From contig NZ_CP049263.1 in the NCBI RefSeq assembly GCF_003048615.2, positions 806,001 through 870,000 of the forward strand: a DNA stretch of 64,000 bases. The letters are read 5' to 3'. Both the position numbers and the translations under genes were made by a program. The notes under the pieces are model-generated. The model worked only from the letters and a program-made list of their open reading frames with translations, made no database searches and was not told the origin of the DNA. This document shows, one piece after another, positions 17,065 to 25,652 of the stretch. How positions within the stretch are numbered: the stretch's first letter is position 1; every line of letters starts with the position of its first letter. The DNA is from Campylobacter concisus (GTDB lineage Bacteria > Campylobacterota > Campylobacteria > Campylobacterales > Campylobacteraceae).

Positions 17065-18267
17065 ATGTTTTATACACTTTTATCTATCTATATTTTTTAT
17101 GTGATTTTTAAGCTTTTTTTGGCGAATTTGCAGATCGGCTTTGTAAGAGCTGAAGCCAAAAAAGAGCCAGTGGTGCTTGAAGAGAGCGAATACAAAAACG
17201 CTGCAGACGCCGCCGTGACAAATCTAAAATTTGAAATTTTTAGCCTCATCTATCACGCCGTTATCTTCTTTGTGTGGATAAGTTTTGGGCTAAAAATGCT
17301 CTCAAACGCTTGCATAAAAGAGGGCACTACGTTTGAAAATATCATCTTTGTGATGAGCTTTTTGCTGATCTCGTCGCTGCTTGATCTGCCGCTAAATATA
17401 TACGAGAGCTTTGTAAAAGATAAAAAACTTGGCTTTTCAAATATGAGTGCAAAGATATTTTTGGTTGATACTATTAAGTCGCTAGCGCTAATGCTCATTT
17501 TTGGCTCGGCTTTCGTCTGGCTCGTGCTTTTATGTATAAATTTTCTTGGCGATTTTTGGTGGTTTTGGGCGTTTTTGCTAAGTTTTGGCATCGCTTTAAT
17601 TATAAATTTAATATATCCAACGCTCATCGCACCTATCTTTAACAAAATGTCACCGCTTGAAGATGGCGAACTAAAGGGCAAGATAGAGGGTTTGCTTACA
17701 AAATGTGGCTTTAAAAGTAGCGGCGTTTTTACGATAGATGCTAGCAAGCGCGACAACCGCTTAAATGCCTATTTTGGCGGGCTTGGAGCGACAAAGCGAG
17801 TGGTGCTTTTTGACACGCTGATAAAAAAGCTAAGCACCGCAGAGATCGTGGCGGTTTTGGGGCACGAGCTTGGGCACTTTAAGCATAAAGATATTCTAAA
17901 GATGATAGCGCTAAGTGCCATTATGCTATTTTGTCTATTTTTCATCTTTGGAAACGTTGGCGCAAGCGCATACGAGGCGATAGGACTTGGGCAAAATGGC
18001 GCTAGCATCATCATCTTTTTGGTGCTTTTCTCGCCTATTTTTAGCTTTCTTTTTTCGCCGATCATTTCGCACTTTAGCCGCAAAAATGAATTTGGCGCAG
18101 ATAGATTTTCAAAAGAAATTTCAAACAAAACTGACATGATAAACGCCCTAACCAAGCTTGGCAGCGAAAACAAAGCATTTCCAAAGTCGCATTGGCTTTA
18201 CTCATTTGTCTATCACTCGCATCCAAGCCTTTTTGAGCGGATAAATGAGCTAGAAAATGAGAGTTGA
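17065..18267 (+). CDS. M48 (Ste24/CAAX type) membrane metalloprotease
   Basis: Polytopic inner-membrane zinc protease. The HExxH motif is HELGH, with His267 and His271, and the third ligand Glu342 lies in NEFGADRF. Several hydrophobic helices precede and follow the active site, as in Ste24 and HtpX relatives. At 400 residues it fits the Ste24 subgroup rather than shorter HtpX. Bacterial members are thought to take part in membrane protein quality control. A GGGAGA site precedes the ATG, and its end overlaps prmC by 11 bases. Confidence 0.9.
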   Translation: MFYTLLSIYIFYVIFKLFLANLQIGFVRAEAKKEPVVLEESEYKNAADAAVTNLKFEIFSLIYHAVIFFVWISFGLKMLSNACIKEGTTFENIIFVMSFLLISSLLDLPLNIYESFVKDKKLGFSNMSAKIFLVDTIKSLALMLIFGSAFVWLVLLCINFLGDFWWFWAFLLSFGIALIINLIYPTLIAPIFNKMSPLEDGELKGKIEGLLTKCGFKSSGVFTIDASKRDNRLNAYFGGLGATKRVVLFDTLIKKLSTAEIVAVLGHELGHFKHKDILKMIALSAIMLFCLFFIFGNVGASAYEAIGLGQNGASIIIFLVLFSPIFSFLFSPIISHFSRKNEFGADRFSKEISNKTDMINALTKLGSENKAFPKSHWLYSFVYHSHPSLFERINELENES

Positions 18268-19069
18268 AGAGGCTCTAAGAGAAGCAAATTTAAGGCTAAA
18301 GCCACTTTGTGAGAACCCAAGCAGGGTGACTAAAATTTTGCTCATGAGCTACCTTGATGTGACCGTTGAGTGGATATTTTTAAACCAAAAGAGCGAATTT
18401 GATGAGAGCGGCTACTTTGCCCTTGTAAAGCGCTTTGAAAGCTACGAGCCACTTGAGTACATTACCGGCAAGGCTGGCTTTTATGGGCTGGAGTTTGAGG
18501 TAGAAAGTGGCGTTTTGATACCGCGCCCTGAGACTGAAATTTTAGTCGATAAAGTGCTAGAGATAGCAAGCAACTACAAAGCGCCAAAGATCGCTGAGAT
18601 CGGCACTGGTAGCGGGATAATAAGCGTCATGCTTGCCCTTAAAACAAACGCTAAAATAGTAGCCACCGATATAAACGAAAAGGCTCTAAAACTAGCTAAA
18701 AAAAATGCGCTCAAATTTAATGTAAGTGATAAAATCGACTTTGTAAAATGCTCATACATAGATGAAATTTCAGGCGATATCGACATTTTGGTCTCAAACC
18801 CACCTTATATCGCGCGAGACTATAAGCTTGATAAATTTGTGATAAATGAGCCGCATGAGGCGCTATTTGGCGGCGAGGTCGGAGATGAAATTTTAAAAAA
18901 CATCATCCTTATCGCTAGAAATCGCAGCATAAAAAATATCGCCTGCGAGATGGGATATGATCAAAGAGCTAGCATGGAGATGGCGCTAAAATTTAATGGC
19001 TTTAAAAGCACATTTTACAAGGACTTAGCAGGCTTTGACAGGGGCTTTTGCGCGAGATTAAAACTATAA
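18257..19069 (+). CDS. prmC: Peptide chain release factor glutamine methyltransferase
   Basis: SAM-dependent enzyme methylating the GGQ glutamine of release factors. The SAM-binding EIGTGSGIISVML segment lies near residue 114 and the NPPY catalytic motif near 181-184. The N-terminal helical bundle includes EYITGKAGFYGLEF and the IPRPETE segment near 95-101. Length, 270 residues, is normal. It starts within the protease gene, suggesting coupling. Confidence 0.94.
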   Translation: MRVEEALREANLRLKPLCENPSRVTKILLMSYLDVTVEWIFLNQKSEFDESGYFALVKRFESYEPLEYITGKAGFYGLEFEVESGVLIPRPETEILVDKVLEIASNYKAPKIAEIGTGSGIISVMLALKTNAKIVATDINEKALKLAKKNALKFNVSDKIDFVKCSYIDEISGDIDILVSNPPYIARDYKLDKFVINEPHEALFGGEVGDEILKNIILIARNRSIKNIACEMGYDQRASMEMALKFNGFKSTFYKDLAGFDRGFCARLKL

Positions 19070-19079
19070 AGGAGAGAGG

Positions 19080-19559
19080 TTGAGAAGTATCTATTTTTTA
19101 CTATTAGCAGCGGTGATCGGCACTGAGCTAACGCTTGGAATTTTGGTCGCACCAGTCATATTTTTCCCGCAAAGCATCATAGGCGAGGGGGTGCTCACGC
19201 ATTTTATGAGCGGGCAGATGATGACAAAGATATTTTTAAAATTTAACTATGTTTTGCTATTTGTAAGCGCATTTGTGGCAGTTAGCGAGCTCTTTGATCT
19301 AAGAAAAAAGCTTGCATTTTCACTAAAATTTAGCACATTTATGCTCTCGTTTTTAAACTTAGCCCTAGCACTTAGCTTTGTCTTTATCTTTACGCCTTTT
19401 ATCGTGCAGGCTCAGGACCTTGGCACAGAGGCGACGCAGACAGCGGAGTTTGCCAAGATGCACAGCACAAGCGAATATGTGATGAAAGTGATGCTTGTTT
19501 TGCAGCTCATTTTGTTTTTTGTGAAATTTAAGATCAGCCAAGATGAACGCCAAGCCTGA
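19080..19559 (+). CDS. DUF4149-family membrane protein
   Basis: Small inner-membrane protein of 159 residues with four hydrophobic helices (approximately 1-25, 52-70, 85-110 and 140-155). It resembles DUF4149 proteins, whose function is unknown. The start is TTG at 19080 with GGAGAG immediately upstream. The 3' end overlaps the exporter gene by 17 bases, which puts it in the same transcript. Confidence 0.78.
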   Translation: MRSIYFLLLAAVIGTELTLGILVAPVIFFPQSIIGEGVLTHFMSGQMMTKIFLKFNYVLLFVSAFVAVSELFDLRKKLAFSLKFSTFMLSFLNLALALSFVFIFTPFIVQAQDLGTEATQTAEFAKMHSTSEYVMKVMLVLQLILFFVKFKISQDERQA

Positions 19560-20325
19560 TATCCAAATCTTAACAAATTTTCTCGCCGAATACACGACAG
19601 CGATGGTGAGCGCTGGCACATACACTGCGCGCGTAGAAAAGTGCGTCGACCGCATAGCTAAGCACTACGGATACGACGTTAGCGTGACCATTTTTGTGAA
19701 GTATTTTACCATTAGCGTGATGGACTCACAGGATAACTCCTTGCGCCGAACTTATGTGAGAAAGATCCCTCTAGGGCAGGTTAGCTTTAATAGAATTTCC
19801 GAGCTATCCTCACTTAGCTGGCAAATTTTAGATGAGGGTTTAAGTTTAGACGAAGCTAAAGAGAGCTTTGATAGTGTAATGAGTGTCAGTGCAAATAAAT
19901 TTGCTAGCTCACTTATCTTGATAAGCCTTGCAAATGCGGCATTTTGCAGACTTTTTGGAGGCGATGCTGGCTCGGTTGTTTGCATATTTTTTGCAACGCT
20001 TGTTGGCTACACTCTTAAATTTGCCCTTGCAAAAATGGGCGTAAATTTAAAAATTCAATACGTCCTGACATCCTTTGTCGTCTCATTTATCGCCTATCTT
20101 GGCGTATCTTACGGGCTTACACATACAAGCGACGTGGCGATAGGCTCGTCTGTGCTCTTTATGATGCCTGGCGTTTTTCTCATAAATTCAGTCTTTGACA
20201 TCCTAAATGATAACACCCTTGTTGGCATCAGTAGAGCCATAAGCACGGGTATCCTCATACTTTGCATGGCTGTTGGCGTCTATATCACGCTAACGCTTAG
20301 CAGCGCGGAGATATTAAATGTTTGA
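19543..20325 (+). CDS. Threonine/serine exporter, ThrE N-terminal-domain type
   Basis: Membrane protein with the ThrE_N (DUF1212) architecture. A cytoplasmic N-terminal domain of about 115 residues, with the YTARVEKCVDRIAKHYG region, is followed by about five membrane helices. In Corynebacterium ThrE this half is fused to a second membrane domain; here that part is a separate gene starting eight bases before this one ends. The two products probably form one Thr/Ser export unit. Length is 260 residues. Confidence 0.87.
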   Translation: MNAKPDIQILTNFLAEYTTAMVSAGTYTARVEKCVDRIAKHYGYDVSVTIFVKYFTISVMDSQDNSLRRTYVRKIPLGQVSFNRISELSSLSWQILDEGLSLDEAKESFDSVMSVSANKFASSLILISLANAAFCRLFGGDAGSVVCIFFATLVGYTLKFALAKMGVNLKIQYVLTSFVVSFIAYLGVSYGLTHTSDVAIGSSVLFMMPGVFLINSVFDILNDNTLVGISRAISTGILILCMAVGVYITLTLSSAEILNV

Positions 20326-20833
20326 GCTTTTAAGTGAAACGCTTGTAGATGCTGGCTTTGCTGCGGTGGCTGGGCTGGGCTTTGCCTATGCTAGCTCGCC
20401 TCCAAAAAGAACTCTCATCTTTTGCGCTTTGCTTGCTGCATTTGCGCATGCTAGCCGCTTTTGGATCATGCAGATGGGATTTTTTAACATCAGTGTCGCA
20501 ACGCTCATTGTCTCTTTTATGAGCGGAATTTTAGGCATGCTCTTTGCCAAACGGCTAAAGGTGCCAGCTGAGATCATCGCATTTCCAGCGCTTTTGCCGA
20601 TGGTGCCAGGAGTTTTTGCGTATAAGGGGATATTGGCACTTTTTTCATTTTTAAATGAGACAAGTATCGCTAAGAAAAACGAATATCTAATCATATTTTT
20701 TGATAACGCTATCACGACTACGACGGTCTCACTAGCCTTAGGTGTGGGCGTTTCGGTGGTGCTTATTTTATTTTATGATCAGTCGCTTACGATAACTAGA
20801 GGCGCTAAAGGCAAGCCTAGTAAGAGCAAATAA
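20318..20833 (+). CDS. Threonine/serine exporter, DUF3815 subunit
   Basis: Membrane protein of 171 residues matching the ThrE_C2/DUF3815 half of split Thr/Ser exporters. It has four or five hydrophobic helices and the conserved FPALLPMVPGVFAYKG segment near residues 89-104. It overlaps the partner gene by eight bases, supporting stoichiometric production. The C-terminus is short and basic. Confidence 0.87.
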   Translation: MFELLSETLVDAGFAAVAGLGFAYASSPPKRTLIFCALLAAFAHASRFWIMQMGFFNISVATLIVSFMSGILGMLFAKRLKVPAEIIAFPALLPMVPGVFAYKGILALFSFLNETSIAKKNEYLIIFFDNAITTTTVSLALGVGVSVVLILFYDQSLTITRGAKGKPSKSK

Positions 20834-20852
20834 AATTTAAAGGAGCTTTGCT

Positions 20853-21242
20853 GTGAAGATAAGAATTTATTACGAAGATACCGATGCAGGCGGTATTGTC
20901 TATCATACAAACTATATTAAATATTGCGAGCGAGCCAGAAGCGAGGCGTTTTTTGAGGCTGGGCTAAATTTCACAAAAGAGGGCGGATACTTTGTCGTTT
21001 CAGCTCTTGAGGCTAAATTTCTCGCTTCAGCCGTGCTTGGCGATGAGGTTGTTGTGAGAACAAAGCTCATAGAGCTTAAAAAGGCAAGCCTTGTTTTAGA
21101 GCAAGAAATTTATAAATTTGATGAAAAAGATGCCGAAAAAGTGCTCTTTAAAGCGACTATCACGCTAGCTTTTATGAAAGAGGGCAGACTAGCAAAGATA
21201 GATGAGAGCATGAAAACTTTTATAAATGAGGTTAAATTTTAG
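20853..21242 (+). CDS. YbgC/FadM-type acyl-CoA thioesterase
   Basis: Hot-dog-fold thioesterase, 129 residues. The active-site signature YYEDTDAGGIVYHTNY is at residues 5-20, with Asp11 as the catalytic Asp, followed by ERARSE. The start is GTG at 20853, chosen because AAAGGAG lies eight bases upstream. In many Gram-negatives the ybgC gene heads the tol-pal cluster; here it ends the exporter operon instead. Substrate is likely acyl-CoA or acyl-ACP but is not determined. Confidence 0.9.
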   Translation: MKIRIYYEDTDAGGIVYHTNYIKYCERARSEAFFEAGLNFTKEGGYFVVSALEAKFLASAVLGDEVVVRTKLIELKKASLVLEQEIYKFDEKDAEKVLFKATITLAFMKEGRLAKIDESMKTFINEVKF

Positions 21243-21254
21243 CAAGCAAAACTG

Positions 21255-22526
21255 CTAAATCCCGCTTGTGCTGTTTTGCTCCTGCGAATTTGCCTCATTA
21301 AAGTGATCGCTTTTTGTATCATAAATTTTCACATCATATAAAACTTGCGAGCCTTCAACCCTCTCTGTGAAAATTTTGCTGGCACTTTTGTTTATAAAAT
21401 TTGTATAGATATACTCCACTCCCAAGGCACTTGAGTAGCCGATCTGTGAGTATCTAAAATCAACTCCAAAAAGATCTCCAAGCCCTAAAAATCTCTCATC
21501 AAGCGAATTTAGCGAATTTGCCACAAAGAGGTTTTGCCTGTCTCTTTGCGTGATGGCGCTAAAGATATTTGGCAAGAAATTTATCTGCGTGCTTAAAAGC
21601 GCGTAAGGCTTTATCTCAAAGCCTCTCATCTGCGTTGCTACAAGAGAAGCTTTAACTATAGGGATGTTTAAAAAGACGCTTGCGTTATCAAATTTAGACT
21701 TTTTGCTTAAAGTGTTGTTTAAATTTATATCTTTGCCAGTGATCGAGCTCTCGTAGTAGTCGCTACTTTGCATGCGTACATACTCGTTTAGCTTTTGTGC
21801 TAGCGCGCTGCCATCGTCAAAGGCGACTATTTTTTCGTTGGCAAAAGCGAGCAGGGCTGAAATTTGCGCTTTGTAATCAACTCCGCCAAAGATCAAATTT
21901 GGCTTTGGAGCTGTCACAAAAGAGCTATGAACGCTTGGGATGTAGATGAGTTCGTTTGGCAAGATGAGAGAATTTACCATGTTTGCGCCATTTTGAGTAA
22001 GGGCTGCTATGAAGTAGATAAAACCCTCGTTTCTAGCGTTTTGAAGCGCGTTTTGAAGGCTAGGCAAACTTTCGTCGCTGCTATTTATAAATTTCACTTC
22101 AACATTTGCATCTTGCTTTAAGATGTAGCTCAAAATAGCGTTTGATACGACATTTGCGTATGATTTTATGATCTTTTGTGGGATAATAACTGCGATCTTT
22201 TGTGCGCCATCAAGCTTTAAAACAGCCTCGCCGCCAAGCGATGTGTAAAGCTCCAAAAGCGCGCTATCATCTATCTTTGCTGGCTCAAATCTCGCCATAA
22301 AACTAGCAAGCATATCGCTCTTTACAAGCTCGTTTAGGCAAGAGATGTCGCAAAATTCTGGCTCTAAATTTATGTAAGTGATCTTTGCTGGTGGGATATT
22401 TGAGAGGCTTTGATTTTTTGTGATGTTGCTTTCAAATTTTGGCTCGTCAGTAAGCGTGTCTTGCATCTCATCTTGTGCCGCAAAAAGGCTCGCAAATATA
22501 GCTAGAAAAAGTAAAAATTTTCTCAT
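21255..22526 (-). CDS. Putative periplasmic protein, LppC-like binding fold possible
   Basis: Exported protein of 423 residues with a signal peptide (about residues 1-17, LFLAIFASLFAAQ). Alternating strand/helix segments such as KIAVIIPQKIIKSYANVVSN and PNLIFGGVDYKAQISALLAF suggest a periplasmic-binding-protein or LppC/LpoA-like fold. Two cysteines in FCDISC near residue 58 could form a disulfide. A protein in the same position, beside a UDG gene, occurs in C. jejuni. Its start overlaps the upstream glycosylase stop by four bases. Function is not known. Confidence 0.72.
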   Translation of the reverse strand: MRKFLLFLAIFASLFAAQDEMQDTLTDEPKFESNITKNQSLSNIPPAKITYINLEPEFCDISCLNELVKSDMLASFMARFEPAKIDDSALLELYTSLGGEAVLKLDGAQKIAVIIPQKIIKSYANVVSNAILSYILKQDANVEVKFINSSDESLPSLQNALQNARNEGFIYFIAALTQNGANMVNSLILPNELIYIPSVHSSFVTAPKPNLIFGGVDYKAQISALLAFANEKIVAFDDGSALAQKLNEYVRMQSSDYYESSITGKDINLNNTLSKKSKFDNASVFLNIPIVKASLVATQMRGFEIKPYALLSTQINFLPNIFSAITQRDRQNLFVANSLNSLDERFLGLGDLFGVDFRYSQIGYSSALGVEYIYTNFINKSASKIFTERVEGSQVLYDVKIYDTKSDHFNEANSQEQNSTSGI

Positions 22527-23176
22527 ATCACTCCCTTGATTTTTCTCAAATCATCTATGTAAATTTTCTCAAAACTTGGGTTTTTACTGATCCACTCTGG
22601 TGAAAAAGTTGGCATTATAAACCTGCTATTATCTTTTAAGATACTTCCTCTTATGCCTGAAAATCCGCCCTTTGAGAGCAAATTTGGATAAAGATGCATG
22701 AAAGCTTCCTCTCCTAAAGTGATGATAATTTTTGGCTTAATAAGCCTTATCTCTTCTAAAAGATATGGCCTACAAAGCTCAAATGAGCTCTTTAACGCTG
22801 GATTTTTCGCGTCACTATTTGAAATTTCACAGCGTAAAAGCAAGCTTATATAAACACTATCTTTTTCTAAATTTAAGCCATTATTTATAGCTTTTTCTAA
22901 AATTTTGCCGCTTGTGCCTTCAAAATAATCATCTTTTTTGCAAAGCGAGATAAACATTATCTTGCTATTTTTATCGCCAAAGCCAGTAAAAACGCACTTT
23001 GAGCTATTTCTTAAAAAGCAAAGAGAGCACTTTTTTATCTCACTATTTAGCTCGTCTATGTTGTTATAATCTTGATATTTGCTTAAATTAAGAAAATTTT
23101 CATCTATAAAATTGTAACCGATCGCTTTTAAAAAAAGTAATTTTTCTAAGAGATCTTTATTTTTATGAAATTTCAT
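22523..23176 (-). CDS. Uracil-DNA glycosylase-like protein (family 4 type)
   Basis: Resembles iron-sulfur family 4 uracil-DNA glycosylases. CSLCFLR near residues 36-42 supplies two possible cluster ligands. The active-site-like segment reads FEGTSGKILEKA and is followed by YISLLLRC. The KIIITLGEEAF strand is also typical. The usual GEAPG motif is replaced by FISLCKKDDYF, so activity may differ from the classic enzyme. At 217 residues it matches family length. It is the first gene of a two-gene minus-strand operon. Confidence 0.75.
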   Translation of the reverse strand: MKFHKNKDLLEKLLFLKAIGYNFIDENFLNLSKYQDYNNIDELNSEIKKCSLCFLRNSSKCVFTGFGDKNSKIMFISLCKKDDYFEGTSGKILEKAINNGLNLEKDSVYISLLLRCEISNSDAKNPALKSSFELCRPYLLEEIRLIKPKIIITLGEEAFMHLYPNLLSKGGFSGIRGSILKDNSRFIMPTFSPEWISKNPSFEKIYIDDLRKIKGVI

Positions 23177-23262
23177 TTTTGGATTATAACTTGATTTACT
23201 TAAAGTTTAAATTATAGTTTTTTCGGGCTGATTTATTCAAAGGAATTTAAGTATTGCTTTGA

Positions 23263-23268
23263 TAAAAT
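23263..23268 (+). promoter_or_regulatory. Probable -10 box for the rpmH-rnpA-yidD-yidC operon
   Basis: TAAAAT in the context GATAAAATCC, 32 bases before the rpmH start. The intergenic region upstream is AT-rich, without another good candidate. Confidence 0.5.
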
Positions 23269-23299
23269 CCCACTTTTTATATTAACTTTAAGGATAGAA

Positions 23300-23434
23300 A
23301 TGAAAAGGACTTATCAACCTCATAAAACCCCTAAAAAACGCACTCACGGCTTTCGTTTAAGAATGAAAACTAAAAATGGCCGCAAGGTTATCAACGCTAG
23401 ACGTGCTAAAGGTAGAAAAAGATTGGCTGCTTAG
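23300..23434 (+). CDS. rpmH: 50S ribosomal protein L34
   Basis: A 44-residue, very basic ribosomal protein, starting [19 protein letters not shown] and ending GRKRLAA, the universal L34 pattern. AAGGAT lies just before the ATG. The 3' end overlaps the proposed rnpA start by 13 bases in another frame. It leads the conserved rpmH-rnpA-yidD-yidC operon. Confidence 0.97.
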   Translation: MKRTYQPHKTPKKRTHGFRLRMKTKNGRKVINARRAKGRKRLAA

Positions 23435-23757
23435 CTGGTTTTGAGTCACTAAGTGACTCGAGAGAATTTTCTCAGGTTTATAAAGAGGCCAGTAAATGGC
23501 ACTGCGACGCTTGCGTAGTTTTTTATAAACCTACAATTGAAAAAAAATTAGCAGTTGTTGCTAGCAAAAAAGTGGGAAAAGCAGTAGTTAGAAATAGAGC
23601 AAAGAGACTTTTAAGAGCTGCTTTCTTTTCTATTTCTAACGAGCTAAAAGATGGCACTTACATTATGGTCGCAAAAAATGGAATTACAGAAATTTCATTT
23701 GACAAAATTTGTAAAAATTTGAGCTGGTCTATAAAAAAAATGGGATGTCTAAAATGA
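23422..23757 (+). CDS. rnpA: Ribonuclease P protein component, probable ATT start
   Basis: Protein subunit of RNase P, which trims the 5' ends of tRNA precursors. The RNR-type core [18 protein letters not shown] is intact, and the preceding [13 protein letters not shown] and LAVVASKK strands are clearly part of the same fold. In this frame there is no ATG, GTG, TTG or CTG between the stop codon at 23413 and 23572, and starting at 23572 would delete half of the conserved domain. The ATT at 23422 has AAAGG nine bases upstream and gives 111 residues, the normal RnpA size. It overlaps the end of rpmH. Confidence 0.85.
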   Translation: MGCLAGFESLSDSREFSQVYKEASKWHCDACVVFYKPTIEKKLAVVASKKVGKAVVRNRAKRLLRAAFFSISNELKDGTYIMVAKNGITEISFDKICKNLSWSIKKMGCLK

Positions 23758-24095
23758 AAAAATTTGCGATTAAATTTATCGCTTTTTATCAAAAATATAT
23801 TTCCATACTTCTGCCAAAAAGCTGTCGCTACTATCCGACTTGCTCACAATACGCCATTTGGGAATTTCAAACAAACAGCTTTTTCTCTGCTTTTTTTGCA
23901 ACATTCATGCGAATTTTAAGATGCAATCAACTTTTTAAAGGCGGTATCAACTACCCAATCATCCGCAAAAAATTTAACTCATGTTTTATATTTCAAAAAA
24001 GCGATGCCAAAAATGTAAATTTCTGGTTTATCCCTTGCCAAAATAGTAAATTTTATGTCGTAAAAGTATTAGATAAATTAAAGGAAAAAAATTAA
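23745..24095 (+). CDS. yidD: Membrane protein insertion efficiency factor
   Basis: Small amphipathic membrane-associated protein that helps YidC-dependent insertion. The family signature is CRYYPTCSQYAI near residues 28-39, preceded by FIAFYQKYIS. The frame has two close ATGs, at 23745 and 23754; the second makes an ATGA overlap with the rnpA stop and could be the real start. At 116 residues it is longer than many YidD proteins (about 85), with an extra C-terminal tail after RCNQLFKGG. yidC begins at the next base after the stop. Confidence 0.92.
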   Translation: MSKMKKFAIKFIAFYQKYISILLPKSCRYYPTCSQYAIWEFQTNSFFSAFFATFMRILRCNQLFKGGINYPIIRKKFNSCFIFQKSDAKNVNFWFIPCQNSKFYVVKVLDKLKEKN

Positions 24096-25652
24096 ATGGA
24101 ACAGATGTCTATGCAAAAAAGGTTGCTTCTTGCAGCACTTTTGTCAATCGTATTTTTCATAGTATATGACTTTTTTATGCCAAAAAGAGCTCCACTAGAG
24201 CAAAACCAAACAACAATCTCTCAAACAATGGATCAAAGCAAAGCCCCAGCCTCTACTAACGATACTCCAAAATCAAATGAAAATTTAGCTTCAAACGAGA
24301 TAATCGCTACCATCAAAGGTCAAAGCTATGAAGCAAAGATAGATAAGTTAGGCAGGATTGCGAAGTTTTATCTCACCGAAGATAAGTATAAAACAGAAGA
24401 TGGCAACAAAATCGAGCTTGTTTCACAAAATCCACTGCCGCTTGAGCTTAGATTTAATGATAGCACTTTAAATACTGATGCTTTTAAGGTTGCATATAGC
24501 AGTGACGCTAGCGAGGTAGATGCTAGCAGCGAGCCTAAAACTATAAAACTCACTCAAAATTTAAGCGGCGTTACAGTCACAAAAAATATCAAATTTTATC
24601 CAAATGGTCATTACGAGGTTGAAGTAAATTTAAGTAAAAGTGTTGATTATTTCATCACTCCTGGCTTTAGACCAAATATCGCGATAGATAGCTACACGGT
24701 TCATGGTGTCATGCTTAGAAATACAGACGATAGCCTAAATATCATAGAAGATGGCGATGCAAAAGAGGTTAAAAAGTATGCAAACACAACTATAGCGGCT
24801 GCATCTGATAGATACTACACAGCGCTATTTTACTCATTTAATAAGCCATTTGAAGCTGTTGTTGATAAAGATGCAAATAACAATCCTATCGTCTTTGTAA
24901 AGGCAAACGATAGTCTAAAACTAGGCGCTTACATCGGACCAAAAGAGCATAAAATTTTAAGCTCGATGGATGAAAGACTAAACGACGTTATTGAGTATGG
25001 TTGGTTTACATTTATAGCAAAGCCGATGTTTGCATTCTTAAATTTCTTACATAACTACATCGGCAACTGGGGTTGGGCGATAGTTGTGCTAACGCTTGTT
25101 ATAAGGATAGTTTTGTTCCCGCTTACATATAAGGGTATGCTATCGATGAATAAGCTAAAAGAGCTTGCTCCAAAGGTAAAAGAGATCCAAACAAAATATA
25201 AAGATGATAAGCAAAAGATGCAAGTTCATATGATGGAGCTATACAAAAAACATGGTGCAAACCCGATGGGTGGCTGCTTGCCGATCTTGCTTCAAATTCC
25301 GGTATTTTTTGCGATCTACCGCGTTTTACTAAATGCGATCGAGCTAAAAGGTGCTCCTTGGATACTTTGGATACACGATCTTTCAGTGATGGATCCATAC
25401 TTTGTGCTACCTATCTTGATGGGTCTAACGATGTTTTTACAACAAAAACTTACACCAACAACATTTACTGATCCTATGCAAGAAAAGGTTATGAAATTCT
25501 TGCCGTTAATTTTTACATTTTTCTTTGTGACATTCCCAGCAGGTCTTACGCTTTACTGGTTTGTAAATAACGTTTGTTCAGTCGTTCAACAAGTCTTTGT
25601 AAATAAACTTTTTGAAAAACATAAAAAAGCTGCGGAGGTAAAAGCTCAATGA
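24096..25652 (+). CDS. yidC: Membrane protein insertase YidC
   Basis: Inner-membrane insertase of the Oxa1 family. An N-terminal membrane anchor (about residues 8-28) is followed by a large periplasmic domain (about 55-300). The conserved insertase core comes next, with five membrane helices from about residue 325 to 500. GGCLPILLQIPVFFAIYRVL is a hallmark of the core. At 518 residues the length is normal for Gram-negative YidC. It sits tightly between yidD and jag. Confidence 0.96.
   Translation: MEQMSMQKRLLLAALLSIVFFIVYDFFMPKRAPLEQNQTTISQTMDQSKAPASTNDTPKSNENLASNEIIATIKGQSYEAKIDKLGRIAKFYLTEDKYKTEDGNKIELVSQNPLPLELRFNDSTLNTDAFKVAYSSDASEVDASSEPKTIKLTQNLSGVTVTKNIKFYPNGHYEVEVNLSKSVDYFITPGFRPNIAIDSYTVHGVMLRNTDDSLNIIEDGDAKEVKKYANTTIAAASDRYYTALFYSFNKPFEAVVDKDANNNPIVFVKANDSLKLGAYIGPKEHKILSSMDERLNDVIEYGWFTFIAKPMFAFLNFLHNYIGNWGWAIVVLTLVIRIVLFPLTYKGMLSMNKLKELAPKVKEIQTKYKDDKQKMQVHMMELYKKHGANPMGGCLPILLQIPVFFAIYRVLLNAIELKGAPWILWIHDLSVMDPYFVLPILMGLTMFLQQKLTPTTFTDPMQEKVMKFLPLIFTFFFVTFPAGLTLYWFVNNVCSVVQQVFVNKLFEKHKKAAEVKAQ

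Noticed and set aside
17253-17756. 167-codon open frame on the minus strand
   Set aside because: Antisense to the M48 protease gene, whose zinc motif and membrane helices are clear.
23572-23757. rnpA starting at GTG 23572
   Set aside because: That start would remove the conserved first half of the RnpA domain, including the EFSQVYK and LAVVASKK strands.
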